60,000 nucleotides of DNA from assembly GCF_026151205.1 (NCBI RefSeq), contig NC_087082.1, positions 4,011,408-4,071,407 on the forward strand, in the 5' to 3' direction. Made by a program: the position numbers and the translations under genes. The first letter of the stretch is position 1. Every line of letters begins with the position of its first letter. Below the pieces are notes generated by a model. It made no database searches and was not told the DNA's origin. It saw only the letters and a program-made list of their open reading frames with translations. Positions 11,301 through 22,400 of this stretch are shown here, piece by piece. The stretch is from Bolinopsis microptera (taxonomy: Eukaryota > Ctenophora > Tentaculata > Lobata > Bolinopsidae).

Positions 11301-13038
11301 GAAAGTCACAAACCAAGCTGTGGGTATCACTAAGGTGGATCTCCTCGTTAACGTTTCTCAAGCTCAATGTCTACCTATCAGAAGTAGGACCACAGCTTCG
11401 GAGCAAAGGATGACTCTCGATCCAAACACCGCTAGATCCACTATCCAACTCAGACCGTTTGTGGAGGTCACATTCCAGAGACAGAGCAGTGTTACTCACG
11501 TGGCAGACGGTCCCAATCCTCACTGGAACCAGGAACTTGTCCTTCCGTTAAACGTTATCAATAATGAGTTCTCCGCAAGCAATCTCAGAGAAATAACTGA
11601 CATCGTTTACTTCAACGTCTTCGACGAGATCATAGTTGATATTCTGGCAGATGACCGATTGAGAGACACCAACATTCATCAGAGACTGGAGAGAAGGTGG
11701 CTTGGTAGTTTCCAGATCCCATTCTCAACCATCTACATCAACTCTCGGATCGAAGGAAAATTCAAGCTCAACGTCCCCTCAACACTGATGGGCTACAACA
11801 AAGACCACGGCTTACTCCCTCATCTAATGACATCTGACATGTTGCTCTCCCAAACCAGCCTGACGGGTCAAACCGACAAAAACAGTTATCTAACCATATT
11901 CATAACAGTGGAACCACCACTAGCTCCACACCCAGCTCTCAGGGAGGTCTTTGATACGAACGAGGAGCCCAGGTTGATCAGAGCAGCTGCAGCTTGGGAG
12001 CTTCTCTACAACGGTGAACACGGATCACGAAGTGTCAGGAGTTTAGTTACTGATGTTAATGGTAAGAGTGTGTTCATCACGCGGTATATCGGACCTCAGA
12101 ACCCTCCTAATGAACTTGTTCCGGAGGATAGGAATATGAGGAAGAGTCTGGTGGAACTGCAGAAAATAGCCAAGTTCGTGTCCTTGATACCATACTATCA
12201 GGACAGTATCGCGTTCTCTGGATCATGTGATATCTGGGCGACATCTGAGCTCTTCCTCAAGATGCTAGCTGGAGACGAAGAGGAACACGCGATCTTGCTG
12301 TGTAACTATTTTTTGTACATGGGTATTGACTCGTACATTATAAAAGGTATAGGTATCCCAGAAGGGGAGACCTGTTACGTGTTGACCAAACAGATGGAGG
12401 GTAATGTTTTGTGGAACCCCTCTACTGGAGACTATCACCCTCAGTCACGACCTTATCACTCTCTGGTCAGCGTTCACTTCTGTTTTAATAATGAGAATAT
12501 CTGGGCCAATATTCAACCGTACGATGATCCGGGCAGGTTAGATTTCAACTTCAATAACACTAAAAACTGGAAAACTTTCTTCGCTGGAAAAGAAAGCCCC
12601 AAACTGTCCACAGTTCAAGTTTCCAGACTGGATTACACCGAGACAAACGTACCCGCCATCCAGACTCTGGAGAGTAACCTGGAGAAGATGCTAATGGACA
12701 AGATCATGGAGTGGAGGGAGCGTCACGTGACCCGCTGGAACAGACACTGTCGTGTTGTGATGCGCCAACTTCTACCCCAACTGGAGATGGGGAGTCTGTC
12801 CGAGGAGGACCAGGTGAGCGCCATGTCCGAGATAATGAGCTCCCATAATGTCACTGGGTTTCCTATTAACATGAGATACTCAGATGCCAGCACTATTATT
12901 GAGACTGTGTACAGTACTAATGTCCATGTTGCTGAGGACCCTACTGTCGAGTTTGCGCTGACTGTTTATATTCACCCTTATGCTAACAACGTACTCTCTG
13001 TTTGGATATATGTGGGAACACTCACCAAGAAATATTGA
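8335..13038 (+). CDS. CC2D2A: CC2D2A, ciliary transition-zone protein, single-exon
   Basis: A 1567-aa ORF; human CC2D2A is about 1620 aa, so this is essentially full length. The ORF is open from a GTG at 8329, but the first ATG is at 8335. The N-terminal half is charged and disordered, with coiled-coil segments at about residues 360-620. A C2 domain lies near residues 1000-1150, including RPFVEVTFQ and GPNPHWNQELVLPL. The C-terminal third is the transglutaminase-like/CEP76-type region: CDIWATSELFLKMLAGDEEE, HAILLCNYFL, then RHVTRWNRHCR and a terminal VEFALTVYIHPYANNVLSVW. These match vertebrate CC2D2A closely. The protein belongs to the MKS/B9 module of the transition zone and gates entry to the cilium; human mutations cause Meckel and Joubert syndromes. 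The vertebrate gene has dozens of introns, and this copy has none in the coding region. Confidence 0.97.
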   Translation: MIEVQRPETQLSLKQQLAQRRRDLNVTTDTIASEAALREKEILEDSLSKSRSLESSKLVSSMMQRRQVRKQNLDQSMGKSMRGDGEIPSIPTINVDDQDLDKSQLKPLSSSVNLSTSIRDRLKDRAKIQQDSAMQKEPARKLRGLRNRDLQTRFDIESEDSAPPEEKHSRDDEITEDHTDSTNQLSTSLRWKMLAKRGKIAEEPEEKIDEYSFFTKVYEPVGGHEKQPKKSALIIPEVDDTNFAQYDSLYVVTKPELPKHNASPILFAPTSAPAETVTLHGGAPCFLDDEGIYVGEPPGVNSSNWNKMEQRLIQTESGKKWFGIDGNMIVAPDPLKQISSRPMIDFDVDPTIQRTAKCISLSQTGKFIGESSVNQLSVSITQVQFSHHPLFSKEHVLVSQLRDLHMQYTSRQRHNLASHLGDRLQSLRNAVQELQYTLGAKPWDMSKPFNKDCVANLEDYSEEIRNVREMWDIECMKDKTMIRTILTVWKEIKTLRETQGFIATNAKILVYKEQTNFAKEDKEWQKQIKSTFEESKEEMMAEYDEKMKIHYNEMAEWKMQAREIKKRMKASKSKEVITEEGEEATTGVLPPKPVAPAKPQTSSLLNEIQSNAVKCRKVPGDPILRIELTHTVTITPIEECPPVEQKRRKDILKSSCYGKLFYNNSEVTRSPNINLTSDFTLNFGESVCLQVVHWPESIKFELWSISEKLSEIFLVIPPNDRHTGNAELDSLEFSSSHKVTYPNSTAVGSGVPESVDGKILLTSGKLFGSTAWVKDASGKILAPVRHDIAATFGRADPIHAIGARSLNDMEKVIQWISEAKLDPNDPRNAPLLHLMNRTRKDAPGDTKYFRLDHLEKSTYFVSTEELENDRRFSLLSLRNQGVPEYKPMKMVPMYSSEVTHFEYAQTEKEEKVSLKEEGDVFEHHRAAVVRFMQEIQEKIASRSRKVRPMLELSDVVVEDQVPDISTLGRSIAKLLEPRHPLRPQRKERKKVTNQAVGITKVDLLVNVSQAQCLPIRSRTTASEQRMTLDPNTARSTIQLRPFVEVTFQRQSSVTHVADGPNPHWNQELVLPLNVINNEFSASNLREITDIVYFNVFDEIIVDILADDRLRDTNIHQRLERRWLGSFQIPFSTIYINSRIEGKFKLNVPSTLMGYNKDHGLLPHLMTSDMLLSQTSLTGQTDKNSYLTIFITVEPPLAPHPALREVFDTNEEPRLIRAAAAWELLYNGEHGSRSVRSLVTDVNGKSVFITRYIGPQNPPNELVPEDRNMRKSLVELQKIAKFVSLIPYYQDSIAFSGSCDIWATSELFLKMLAGDEEEHAILLCNYFLYMGIDSYIIKGIGIPEGETCYVLTKQMEGNVLWNPSTGDYHPQSRPYHSLVSVHFCFNNENIWANIQPYDDPGRLDFNFNNTKNWKTFFAGKESPKLSTVQVSRLDYTETNVPAIQTLESNLEKMLMDKIMEWRERHVTRWNRHCRVVMRQLLPQLEMGSLSEEDQVSAMSEIMSSHNVTGFPINMRYSDASTIIETVYSTNVHVAEDPTVEFALTVYIHPYANNVLSVWIYVGTLTKKY

Positions 13039-14035
13039 TTATTAATGTAAGTGGGTGTGTTGTATTTGATGATTATTTTGTTTTGTATGTATTCAGTATT
13101 GATATATTAGTTTTCTAGTGCTGTGGTTGGTTTGAATAATATTGGTTATGACTCTGAGTGTTCTTTTAAGCTTTTTTGTACTAAATGTGCTAATAATGCT
13201 GCGATTTTCTTGCCGTAAAATATTATGAATTTTACCATAAATCGGCTAACTATTCTTAAGTTTTACCAATGTAAGTGTTTAGTACGATTTCTTTTAACAC
13301 AAACCTTTAATATGACAAATGCCGTGTACACTGTACAGGCTCATTATTTTAAATGGTTTCCATATATGGTATTAACTTAAACTGCTGTATATAATCCAGG
13401 TTTTATTGGTGGTTTTAAATACACCCTTTTAGGGAAAGTCGTAAAGACCCTACAGTTGACTCTGATTTAAGAAAGCATGGTTACAAATGCGAAATGACAA
13501 AGTAACAATTATAAAACTGATTAAATCTAAATTGATTGAATCAAATAATTAGTAAATGTTATAACATTCAACTTGAGCTGGGATGTTAGTGAAAATATGC
13601 AAATTTTTTTGCTTGACAATCTATAGAATGAGTTAGCAGATGCTTGATATGTTGATTGCTTTTTGCTGACATAGTGATATGTGTTAATACTTGATTTATT
13701 GAGTTTTGCTGAGGACTGATTTCGTTATGCTCCGTTTTTTGACTTACTATAACGTATTATTATTTGATATTATTCAGACTATGAAATTTATTTACTTACC
13801 ATGATGTATTATTGATCTCTCTTATTGTATCTTAATTAATGACTTTGTATTCTATTAAAGGGATTAAACCTTTCCATATTGATTTGTCTAAGCGAAGTCA
13901 ATCTTCAATTGGACTACAATCTGTAACTTGTACATCGTATGTACAATATGTACATCGTACACTGTATATTATATGTCTGTCATCATACATTGCATTACCC
14001 TCACTGACTCTAATGAACCCTCTCCCAGGCATAGA
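13039..14035. other. Intergenic region CC2D2A-CFAP45
   Basis: About 1 kb of AT-rich DNA with no supported exon. Near 13930-13965 there are interleaved GTACATCGTAC/GTACAATATGTAC palindromic words of unknown meaning. An acceptor-like CCTCTCCCAG ends at 14028. Confidence 0.4.
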
Positions 14036-14044
14036 ATGAAGTAA
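14036..14044 (+). promoter_or_regulatory. Two-codon uORF overlapping the CFAP45 start
   Basis: ATGAAGTAATG: a minimal uORF (Met-Lys-stop) whose TAA shares its last A with the CFAP45 ATG at 14044. Termination at this spot could favour re-initiation or leaky scanning. If a leader is joined at the AG of 14027-14028, the uORF stays in the mRNA. Confidence 0.5.
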
Positions 14045-15931
14045 TGAATATGTCACTAGCCTCCCGAGAATCTGTCCGGTCGACAGGGAACGTGAAGAGC
14101 TCACGTTACCGAACGGTCAGCCGGTACAGTGGTGCAGATGAAACTCTGTTTGGTTCCCCTAAAAAGGGCGCCAACAAGGCCGGTCCTTCCAACCCTGCCC
14201 CCAGGAAGGAGGAAGTGTCCGTCATTACAAAAGATCTGATCAGAAAGATAAAAGTTCCAGCAAAAGATCCGTCTGAACTGAGTATTGTTCTGACTAGCGG
14301 TGAGTATGCCCGGATCAAAGGGGCTGCCAAAGTACTGACTCCCGCGGAGAAAGCAGCACGTGCACAAGCAATCAAGGCGATGAAGGAGGAAGCACAGGCT
14401 GCATCTCAGGACAGGAAGAACTACATGACAGAAATGGAAGCACAGAGATTAAAACGAGAGAAACCTTCTGATCTAGAAAGAGAAGGAAAGGACAAGAGCA
14501 GAGTTCTGCTTGCTAAAGCAGAGGAACAGCTCAACGAACAGGAGGACGAGATCAAGAAACTGAACGAGATAATCCTGAATGCTAAATGTCACGCAATCAG
14601 AGACGCTCAGTTAGACGAGAAGAAAGAAATTAAGGACGAGCTAGCTGAAGAGAACAAGCGACTGGACGAGATGATGGAGATTGAGAGACTGAGGGCATTG
14701 CAGCAGTATGAACAAAGGGAACTAGATCGCCAGTACAAGCAGGTCGAGGGAGCTAACATCATCAAAACACAGATCAACGACAACGAACAGAGACGAATCC
14801 TGGAGGACGAGAAGCGGGAACAAGAGAAACTTGCTATGTTGAGATATCTTGAGAAACTCCAGAGAGAAGACATCAACCAGTTGGAGAAGAAGAAGGAGAG
14901 CCAAAAGAAGATCATGGCAGATGTCGCCAAGGCAAACGAGGAAATAAGGAGACAGAAGGAGGAACGAGTCCGACAGGAGAAATTCCAGGAGACCAAGGTG
15001 ATGGAATATTTAAAGGAGAAAGAGGCGAGAGAGATCGCATACCAGGCTGAGTTGGAGAAGCAAAGAATTGAGAAGGAGAAAGAGATCGCTCACATGAGGG
15101 CACTTCAAGAGAGGGCTAAAGATCAGCAGGCTGAGAAGGATGCTCTTAGAGCTAAACGTATCCAGGAAGAGGTACATTGTTTTTCACTGTCCCTGCATTT
15201 TTCAGTTTCCTTTTAGTTGTATTTTTAGTAAAATGTAAGGAACTTTGTCATTTTATTGATTTTTCAGTTCATTTTTTGATGCTTAGCAAAGATTACCTAA
15301 AAAAGTAGCATATTTATTATAAATGTTTCACTCTGTTCCCAGGTTGAGAGAGATCAGAGGAAGAAAGATAAGGAGACAGCCGTCAAGAAGGCTCAGACAG
15401 AGTCACAGCTGAGGCGTGCACGAGAACAACAGGTTTGAAGTTAAATCTTTTCGAATAATTCAACCTAGCCTACCTGATTAACTCATTTAACTTATGATTT
15501 AGTGAAATTTAATCAAATTTAATAAGCCAAAATCTCAACGTTGTCTGTTACAGGTACAAATGCAAGAGCACTTCCTTGCAATTGAGGCTCAGCGTGAGCG
15601 ACAGGAATTCGAACGAGTTCTCGCCGTTCAACAACAAGGACAGAAACAGGAAGAGGTCAAGGACAGTAACGCTCGTTCGAAGCGTCTCCAACATGCAGAA
15701 GAAGTACGAAACCAAATCAAGGAGAAGGAGTCCGAGCTTATCCAAGCGAGACAATGCTTCTTCGAGGAGGGAATAAAACTTGATCAGGAAGCACAGGAGC
15801 GTAGAAAGCGACTGGATGAGATCAAGAAGAAGAAGTTGGAGGAGCTTCAAGGAGCTGGAGTACCGTCCAAATACGTTAACGAAGTGTCACGTCGTGCCAT
15901 GAAACCTCAGACCTCTCTTATTACCCACTAG
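14044..15931 (+). CDS. CFAP45: CFAP45 (CCDC19), doublet-microtubule inner protein, 3 exons
   Basis: Exons are 14044-15171, 15343-15432 and 15554-15931, with phase 0 at both junctions. They encode 531 aa; human CFAP45 is about 551 aa. After a basic N-terminus (RYSGADETLFGSPKK), the segment VITKDLIRKIKVPAKDPSEL and the following LTPAEK region match the family. From about residue 100 to the end the protein is almost unbroken charged coiled coil. It closes with GAGVPSKYVNEVSRRAMKPQ, a good match to the conserved C-terminus. CFAP45 lies along the inside of the ciliary A-tubule and supports flagellar beating. A methionine follows at codon 3, so the exact start could be 14044 or 14050. Confidence 0.95.
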
Positions 15932-16476
15932 AACACGGACTGCTAGATTTGTGGAGTTCAATTGTTTCTGTTCAGCTCGGGACTTGGGTGTTTCGAATAG
16001 GTGATGTGGTTGTAGATAGACCGGTGTTTTGTGCAAACTTTACGCGCCAAACAATTTTATGAGATGTATTCACTGTTCGCTATAAGTTACTTTCTGTGGT
16101 ATAAAATACTAATTCAGAAAAAACTTTGCATGCAAATTTTCTGGCCTGGTGCTTTGTGAACACTTATGGTTACTAAGATTGTAAATATTTACCATGTTTT
16201 TCGTACGACCGTCCATTCTTTTAATATCATTAACCACCAAAGAAATGCCCTGGAATTATAAGCATGTGAGTCGTGTAAATGTGCTGTATAACTTAATGAA
16301 TTACAATGGTTTTATGTTTTTAATGATTGCGTTTCAATAACTTGAACAGCAATCAAGTCTTTCAAATATAACTTATTATGAGTAGATGGATCTCGTTTCT
16401 AATCTGATCGCAATCCTTCTAATAGTAACAGAATATTATCAGTTGACTAATCAAATGTCCTTATTTAGTAGTAAGG
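15932..16476. other. Intergenic region CFAP45-EFHC1
   Basis: About 545 bp, AT-rich, with no supported exon. An acceptor-like CCTTATTTAG ends at 16468, eight bases before the EFHC1 ATG. Confidence 0.4.
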
Positions 16477-19400
16477 ATGGGTGATTCAACAGCACTACCT
16501 TTCCTCCCGGGAAACACCTTCACTGACCCAACAAGAGTCAACTTTCACAGGTAAATATTAGTTCTGTTCGAAGTCACTTAGTGAACCTAGCCTGTAGTGC
16601 ACGTTATCTGCCCACTTTTCAGTAGATTTTAGCTTGACCATTGACCATCCCACTTTGGCTTAAGCTCTGTGAAGATGATATTATACATTATTTAATTTCT
16701 CTATCTTCAGGGCTCAGACGATGACCTACAAGAACGGATTTGCTATCCCCAAAACCGGCCCCATCGCGGGACTGACAGAAGCAGAAATTGATGAACTTGC
16801 CAACTTACAACCTACTCTTACTTACGGCAAGGCTAAAGCTGAACCTCCTCAAGACTTTGTACCTGCTCACGTAGCTTTCGATAAAAAGGTAAGACATTTA
16901 TAGTATTCATAGTATACTATAGTATGTGCATGTTGATTTTGCTATCGCTCATTCTCTGATTATTACAGATTGGTTTACACTAGACGTGTTTGTCTAAATT
17001 GGATAGATTTCTAAGATGTTACCTCTAAAAACTGAGCACTAAACTTTAAACTTAAATCATCAGGTCCTGCTGTTTAACGCGTACTTCAAACAAACCCTGA
17101 ACGAATCAGACAAGGAATACTACAGAGTCAGACCTGTCAAGATCTACTACTATCTTGAGGATGATAGTATCAGTGTTGTGGAACCAATTGTTGAGAACAG
17201 TGGCATTCCTCAGGGTAAACTTATCAAGAGACAGCGACTACCCAAAAATGATCAAGGTAAGGACTAGGAATATGAAATTTGGCATGTTTCTTTTGCGAGT
17301 GATTTCATTTACAATTCTGAATGACAATTGCTCTTCAGCACTGTATGAAAAGTGAGTCTGACGCACCATGTTGTGTTTCACGTGTAAAATGCTAGTGCAT
17401 GCTATTTACAGAGAATCTGAAGTTTAAAATAGAAAGATGACTGCTGCTCCAACTTTTTGTAGCGTGGAGCTAATTTCTGTAGTATATAACATGAGCAAAC
17501 ACAACACACCTTCTAACAGGAGAGCACTGGCAGTGGAAAGATCTGAATGTCGGCAACGATGTGGTCTTCTACGGCAAAACATTCCACATCAACGACTGCA
17601 ACAACTACACCAAAGATTTCATGGCAAGCGAGGGAATCATGCTTAATGCCCCTGAGGGATGTCCAGCGGATCCCTACACCCTCTCCCGAAAAGAGCCCCA
17701 ACATAGCTACGTTACACCTCCCACATTCGACAAACTCAAACAGTTCATCGACTTGGATCGTCAGGTGTTGAGGTTCAGTGCTGTTTGGGACGATAGGAAC
17801 AATATGTTTGGAGAAATGAGACCTTATACTCTGCACTTCTATAGAGTTGATGATACTATTGAGATTAGGGAACAGAGGCAGCCTAACGATGGACATGATC
17901 CTTTCCCTGTGCTTATTGGACGAAAGAAGGTTCCCAAATCTAGATCTAATATTCCCAGTAAGTTTCTTCAAAAATTTTAGTTATTTATTATCTCATCCAA
18001 TAGTATGTATCTTCTATCAGAGTATCATCAATATGATACTCCCGGGTGATGGTGGCGCAACTTTGTTTTAACGCCAGATAGTGAATTTGGTATTTATAGC
18101 TATGTTTTTCACTGTCACGTGTCAAAACAAACTTGCGCCTTTATCCACCACGTCTATCGCAAACAATTCAAAATCTGTCAAAGAATTGTATTATCTCCGT
18201 ATAAAGCTCCCAATATTTCCCATATGTTGTACATTGTACACTTTACCATGTAAACGATGCTATGTTATCGTTTCCATGGATACATCATACAGACAATATC
18301 TGTTCAGTAATACGATACAGTAACTTAAGGACAAGCCCACTTATTTCTTTTACCTTAATTTGACCAAAACCCATAATCATGGGTAGAGTGTACCGCTGCC
18401 AGTGTCTCTCTTTTCCAAACAAAAGGAAATGATATAATTAATTTGAATAACCGTCCGAAAATGCAAATTGATACCGAGAATGAAATCGGTCGCTCGCTTT
18501 TTCCAATCAATAAGCTTTATATTACAATTCGTAAGCCGTGATCGAATGGAAAAAGCGAGCGACCGATTTCATTCTCGGTATCAATTTGCATTTGCGGACG
18601 GTTATTCAAATTAATATCATTTCCTTTTGTTTGGAAAAGAGAGACACTGGCAGCGGTACACTCTACCCATGATTATGGGTTTTGGTCAAATATCATCTCT
18701 TTTTGATTATAATGTCAGGGTACTTTATAAAGTCGAAATATAAACTAATATCTTCATTAATAAGGAGGAAGTTTCAACAATTTCGAAATTTTTCCTTTAA
18801 AAACATTTCCTTGTGTTTAGGTAAGCATATCGGTCGATCACTGACTGAATATGCCACTTAATACTAATTCAAGTTGGCATTAAATTCATTTATAATGACA
18901 TTAAACTGTCGTGGCAAAGCAGAATTTGTTGGAAATCACGAATGAGCAAAATTCTCACCTTTCGCACGTGCAAACTTTGAGCGGACGTTGCGTGCGCATC
19001 CAATATTGAATCGCCGTAAATTTTTGCATGTAATTGTTTTATATATAGCTTGATAAGCACGCAAAGTTTCAAAGTATTTCAAGAAGAACTGTAATCACAA
19101 CGGCACTCTAAAGTTGACAGAAAATGACGAAAACAGCAATTTTCAGTGATTTTAGCAATTTTTTATAAATTTGGGCGTGTCCCCACGTGTGCAACTTTTC
19201 GATTTTTAACTTTAAAACTAGCCTAATGCACAATTTATACCTATAGGAAGCAGAACTGAGCTCCACAACCTAAGGCATGGCCCAACACCAGAGAATACTA
19301 AATCGCAAAATTGACGTTTTTATAAAATAATTCTTCAAAAAAGCACAAACTTCAATGACGAATATCTTTATGAAGGAGCAAGCTAGAAAAACTTTCCGGT

Positions 19401-22400
19401 AGATTTTCAGAATGCTTGAACAATTATCTAAGGTAAAAATTTCCTCAGATTTTGAATACAATTACTTTTTAATGGTGTAAAATCATTTTTAAAAGTTATT
19501 ACTTTGTCAAAAATCAAGTTTTAAAAACGGTTAACTTGATGACGTCATCAAGGGGTGTTCATGAGGTCAAATAATTTGTTTATACAATGTAAACTAAAGT
19601 GTAAACAATTATTTTCAAGACCTGTGGTCGGAAATGGCTGTATCTTTTATACTTTTGAATCTATGGACAATTAAATACAGGCTACAATTGACTGGCAAAG
19701 CGTCTATCCCTGAATATATATGTATATATTATATAGATAGATATCACGACAATCTGTCGTAAAACAGGGGTTCTAGAAAACCCACTTCCCGATGTTCCTG
19801 AAACCTGAAACTTTTTTTGCAGTCGATTTGGTCAACGTCTAGACGCCCTGAAAAATTTCAGATCTCTAACTCGATTTTAACATGGTTTTTAAGGCACCTG
19901 AATATGGCGATTTTGGGTTTTTTACCGAATTTCGTATAACAGTGCTGGCGAGTATTTTATGCAAATTTCTTAAAAATCTCAACATAACTATTTTTTATTC
20001 CTGTCATCTTTGACATCAAATTAGAATGTTTTGAACTAAAAATAAATCTGCTGAACGACTTCCGATGATTCTTAATGCCTGAAAAACTCCGCCGCCTCCG
20101 GCCGGAGTGCACGCTTCGCGTGCACGAAAGAGGCTTGTAACGTGTACCAAAGGGGGTATAATAGTAAAGGGGGTGTAATAGTAAAGGGGGTATAATAGTA
20201 AAGGGGGTACATAGTATACCCACAATAAATGCACCGGTCGTGCTTGCCAGCACTGTGATCACGGCTATTGCCGTCAAGGTAACTGTCGTGGTAACAATAT
20301 TTACCCCACAGGCAACTTCCCCTGCGCGGTGATGGAGATTTCCGAGCACGAAATAACTGAATGGCTGACCGAGAAAGACCTGAGAGTGGGCGAAACTGTC
20401 GTCATTATGGACCGACCATTCTTCTTGTACGATTGTGACGACTTCACTCAGAGTTACTATCAACAGAAATACAATCTCAACTTCAACAGGGTGCCAGTTG
20501 AGTTAGGTGAACGTAAGGTTGAGGTGAAACGTGAGATTCCTCCCTATAACGGATTTGGAAGTCCCCAGGATTCCAAACAGAACTGTTTATCATTGATTGC
20601 TCAGCCACCCAAGAAAGATGTCATGAAAATGCTGGAAAACGATTTGAAGATTTTGAGATACGCAGCAGTAATGGTAAGTGATAGTGGTAATCTTGGTTGA
20701 TTTATGGAAACAGCGAGTTTATTACAGATATCACATGACAATAATATCTTGAGGTAAACCTAAGGTATTTTAGTCGCATATGAATTATGATGGTATGATT
20801 GTCATGTTATCCAAGCGTCACTCACGATCTTTAAACCGCGTCCCTTTCACAAACTTTAATATGGATGTGTTGCATCTGAGATTTGAATTTAGTATCTTAA
20901 ATTCCCTAAAATTTCAGGAATCTCCCAACCCGGAGGATAAAAACAGGAAGTTCATTATTTCCTACAGCCTTGCTAAAGACGAAATGCAGATATACGAGCC
21001 ACATCAGAGGTACCCTTTCCTTCTAATCGATCACGTACAATTATGAATCCAATTTATGTACTCTTAAACATAAATTGTGGCTACATTTGAATTTATCAAT
21101 TCTCTACATTTGGATACTTGAATATTTATAATACTCCATTTCAGAAACGCTGGCATCATCGAGGGCAAATTCCTAGAATACAGCCAAGTGCGAAAACCTG
21201 GAAGTTCTATTGACAATCCTGAATATTATACTCCTGCTGACTTTGCCATCGGAGCAACCATCGAAGTATTCTCTCGGAAGTTCAAAATCGCAGGTATAGC
21301 AAGGGTCGGTGGAAATAATAACGAAACGGTCTACAGACTATTGCTAGTTTTGCGTAGCTTATTATGTAGAAAGCATCGATGTAAAACAGCGTGTTCAACG
21401 CGCGCTAGCTTTTGCGCTCGTTACCATGGTTACAAATGTAATTTGATAAAATCAAAACAATCCAGTGAAACTATTACGCAATAACAAGATACCCCATAAT
21501 ATTTGGACGCCTAATTAATATTTATGTAAGTAATGACAAGACAGATTCAAGAGTGGATTACGTAATTCTCAATTATATTAGTTAGAGTATGTATGCATCA
21601 TATTTCATTTATCGTGAGTCTAGAGCTGAGGTAAAACGTTTTTTCGAACGCAACTTATTTAACTTAATATTTCAGATTGCGATCTGTACGTTCTGAAGTA
21701 TCTTGAAGCTAATGGCTCAAGATTCCCTGCTGCTACCATCGAGTCAATCAGAGCTATCCACGCCGATAAATTGTGGTGAGTCCTGTTTTATGTTCGTTAA
21801 TTTCAGAGTTGATTTAGAATTCATAAGTTTGATTGCACTTAGAAAATAAAATTAATGATGATATACTACATTTTGTTTTAAACTATACCATCTACACATT
21901 ACATCATCATCTGGCTCCTTAGCCATGAGTCCATGACGAGAGTTTTAAAAATAAAACATATCACCCCTCAAACAACATGAACATCCCAAGAACAACGATC
22001 ATCGATAGTTTTACAACAAGACCAAGGATATTCTCTCATCACCAGAATTTCAATCAAATCACTAAAGTTGCACTAGTGTTTGCGGCATTTGATTATGACT
22101 TTAAAATTTTACAGAATAAGGTCATCATTAAAGTGATGAACAAATCACTCAGAGGAAAGACGGAGTCACTGAAAATCGCAGAATATCAGGACATAACATT
22201 GAAGGACTTTCCACACTACTTTGATCTTATTAATAACGTAGAAAACTGTTTTCAAAACGCTTTTCTGGGATAATTTATTGCAAATTAGGCTTCTTTTATA
22301 AAAACGAGCGGATGATATATTTTCAGTGAGCTGATTTTTGAGAACTTTATACTTTTCTCCTATGATTTGCTTTTTGCACACCTTTTAGGTCAAATTCCAA

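Noticed and set aside
14607-14996. Minus-strand Ser/Leu-rich ORFs over CFAP45 and CC2D2A
   Set aside because: They are reverse-frame shadows of coiled-coil coding sequence.
20016-20463. Minus-strand 168-aa and 72-aa ORFs near 20.1-20.4 kb
   Set aside because: They arise from the GGGGGTATAATAGT tandem repeats and the reverse strand of EFHC1 exon 5.
21977-22273. 98-aa plus-strand ORF between EFHC1 exons 8 and 9
   Set aside because: It lies in an intron, has no splice or promoter support and no family resemblance.
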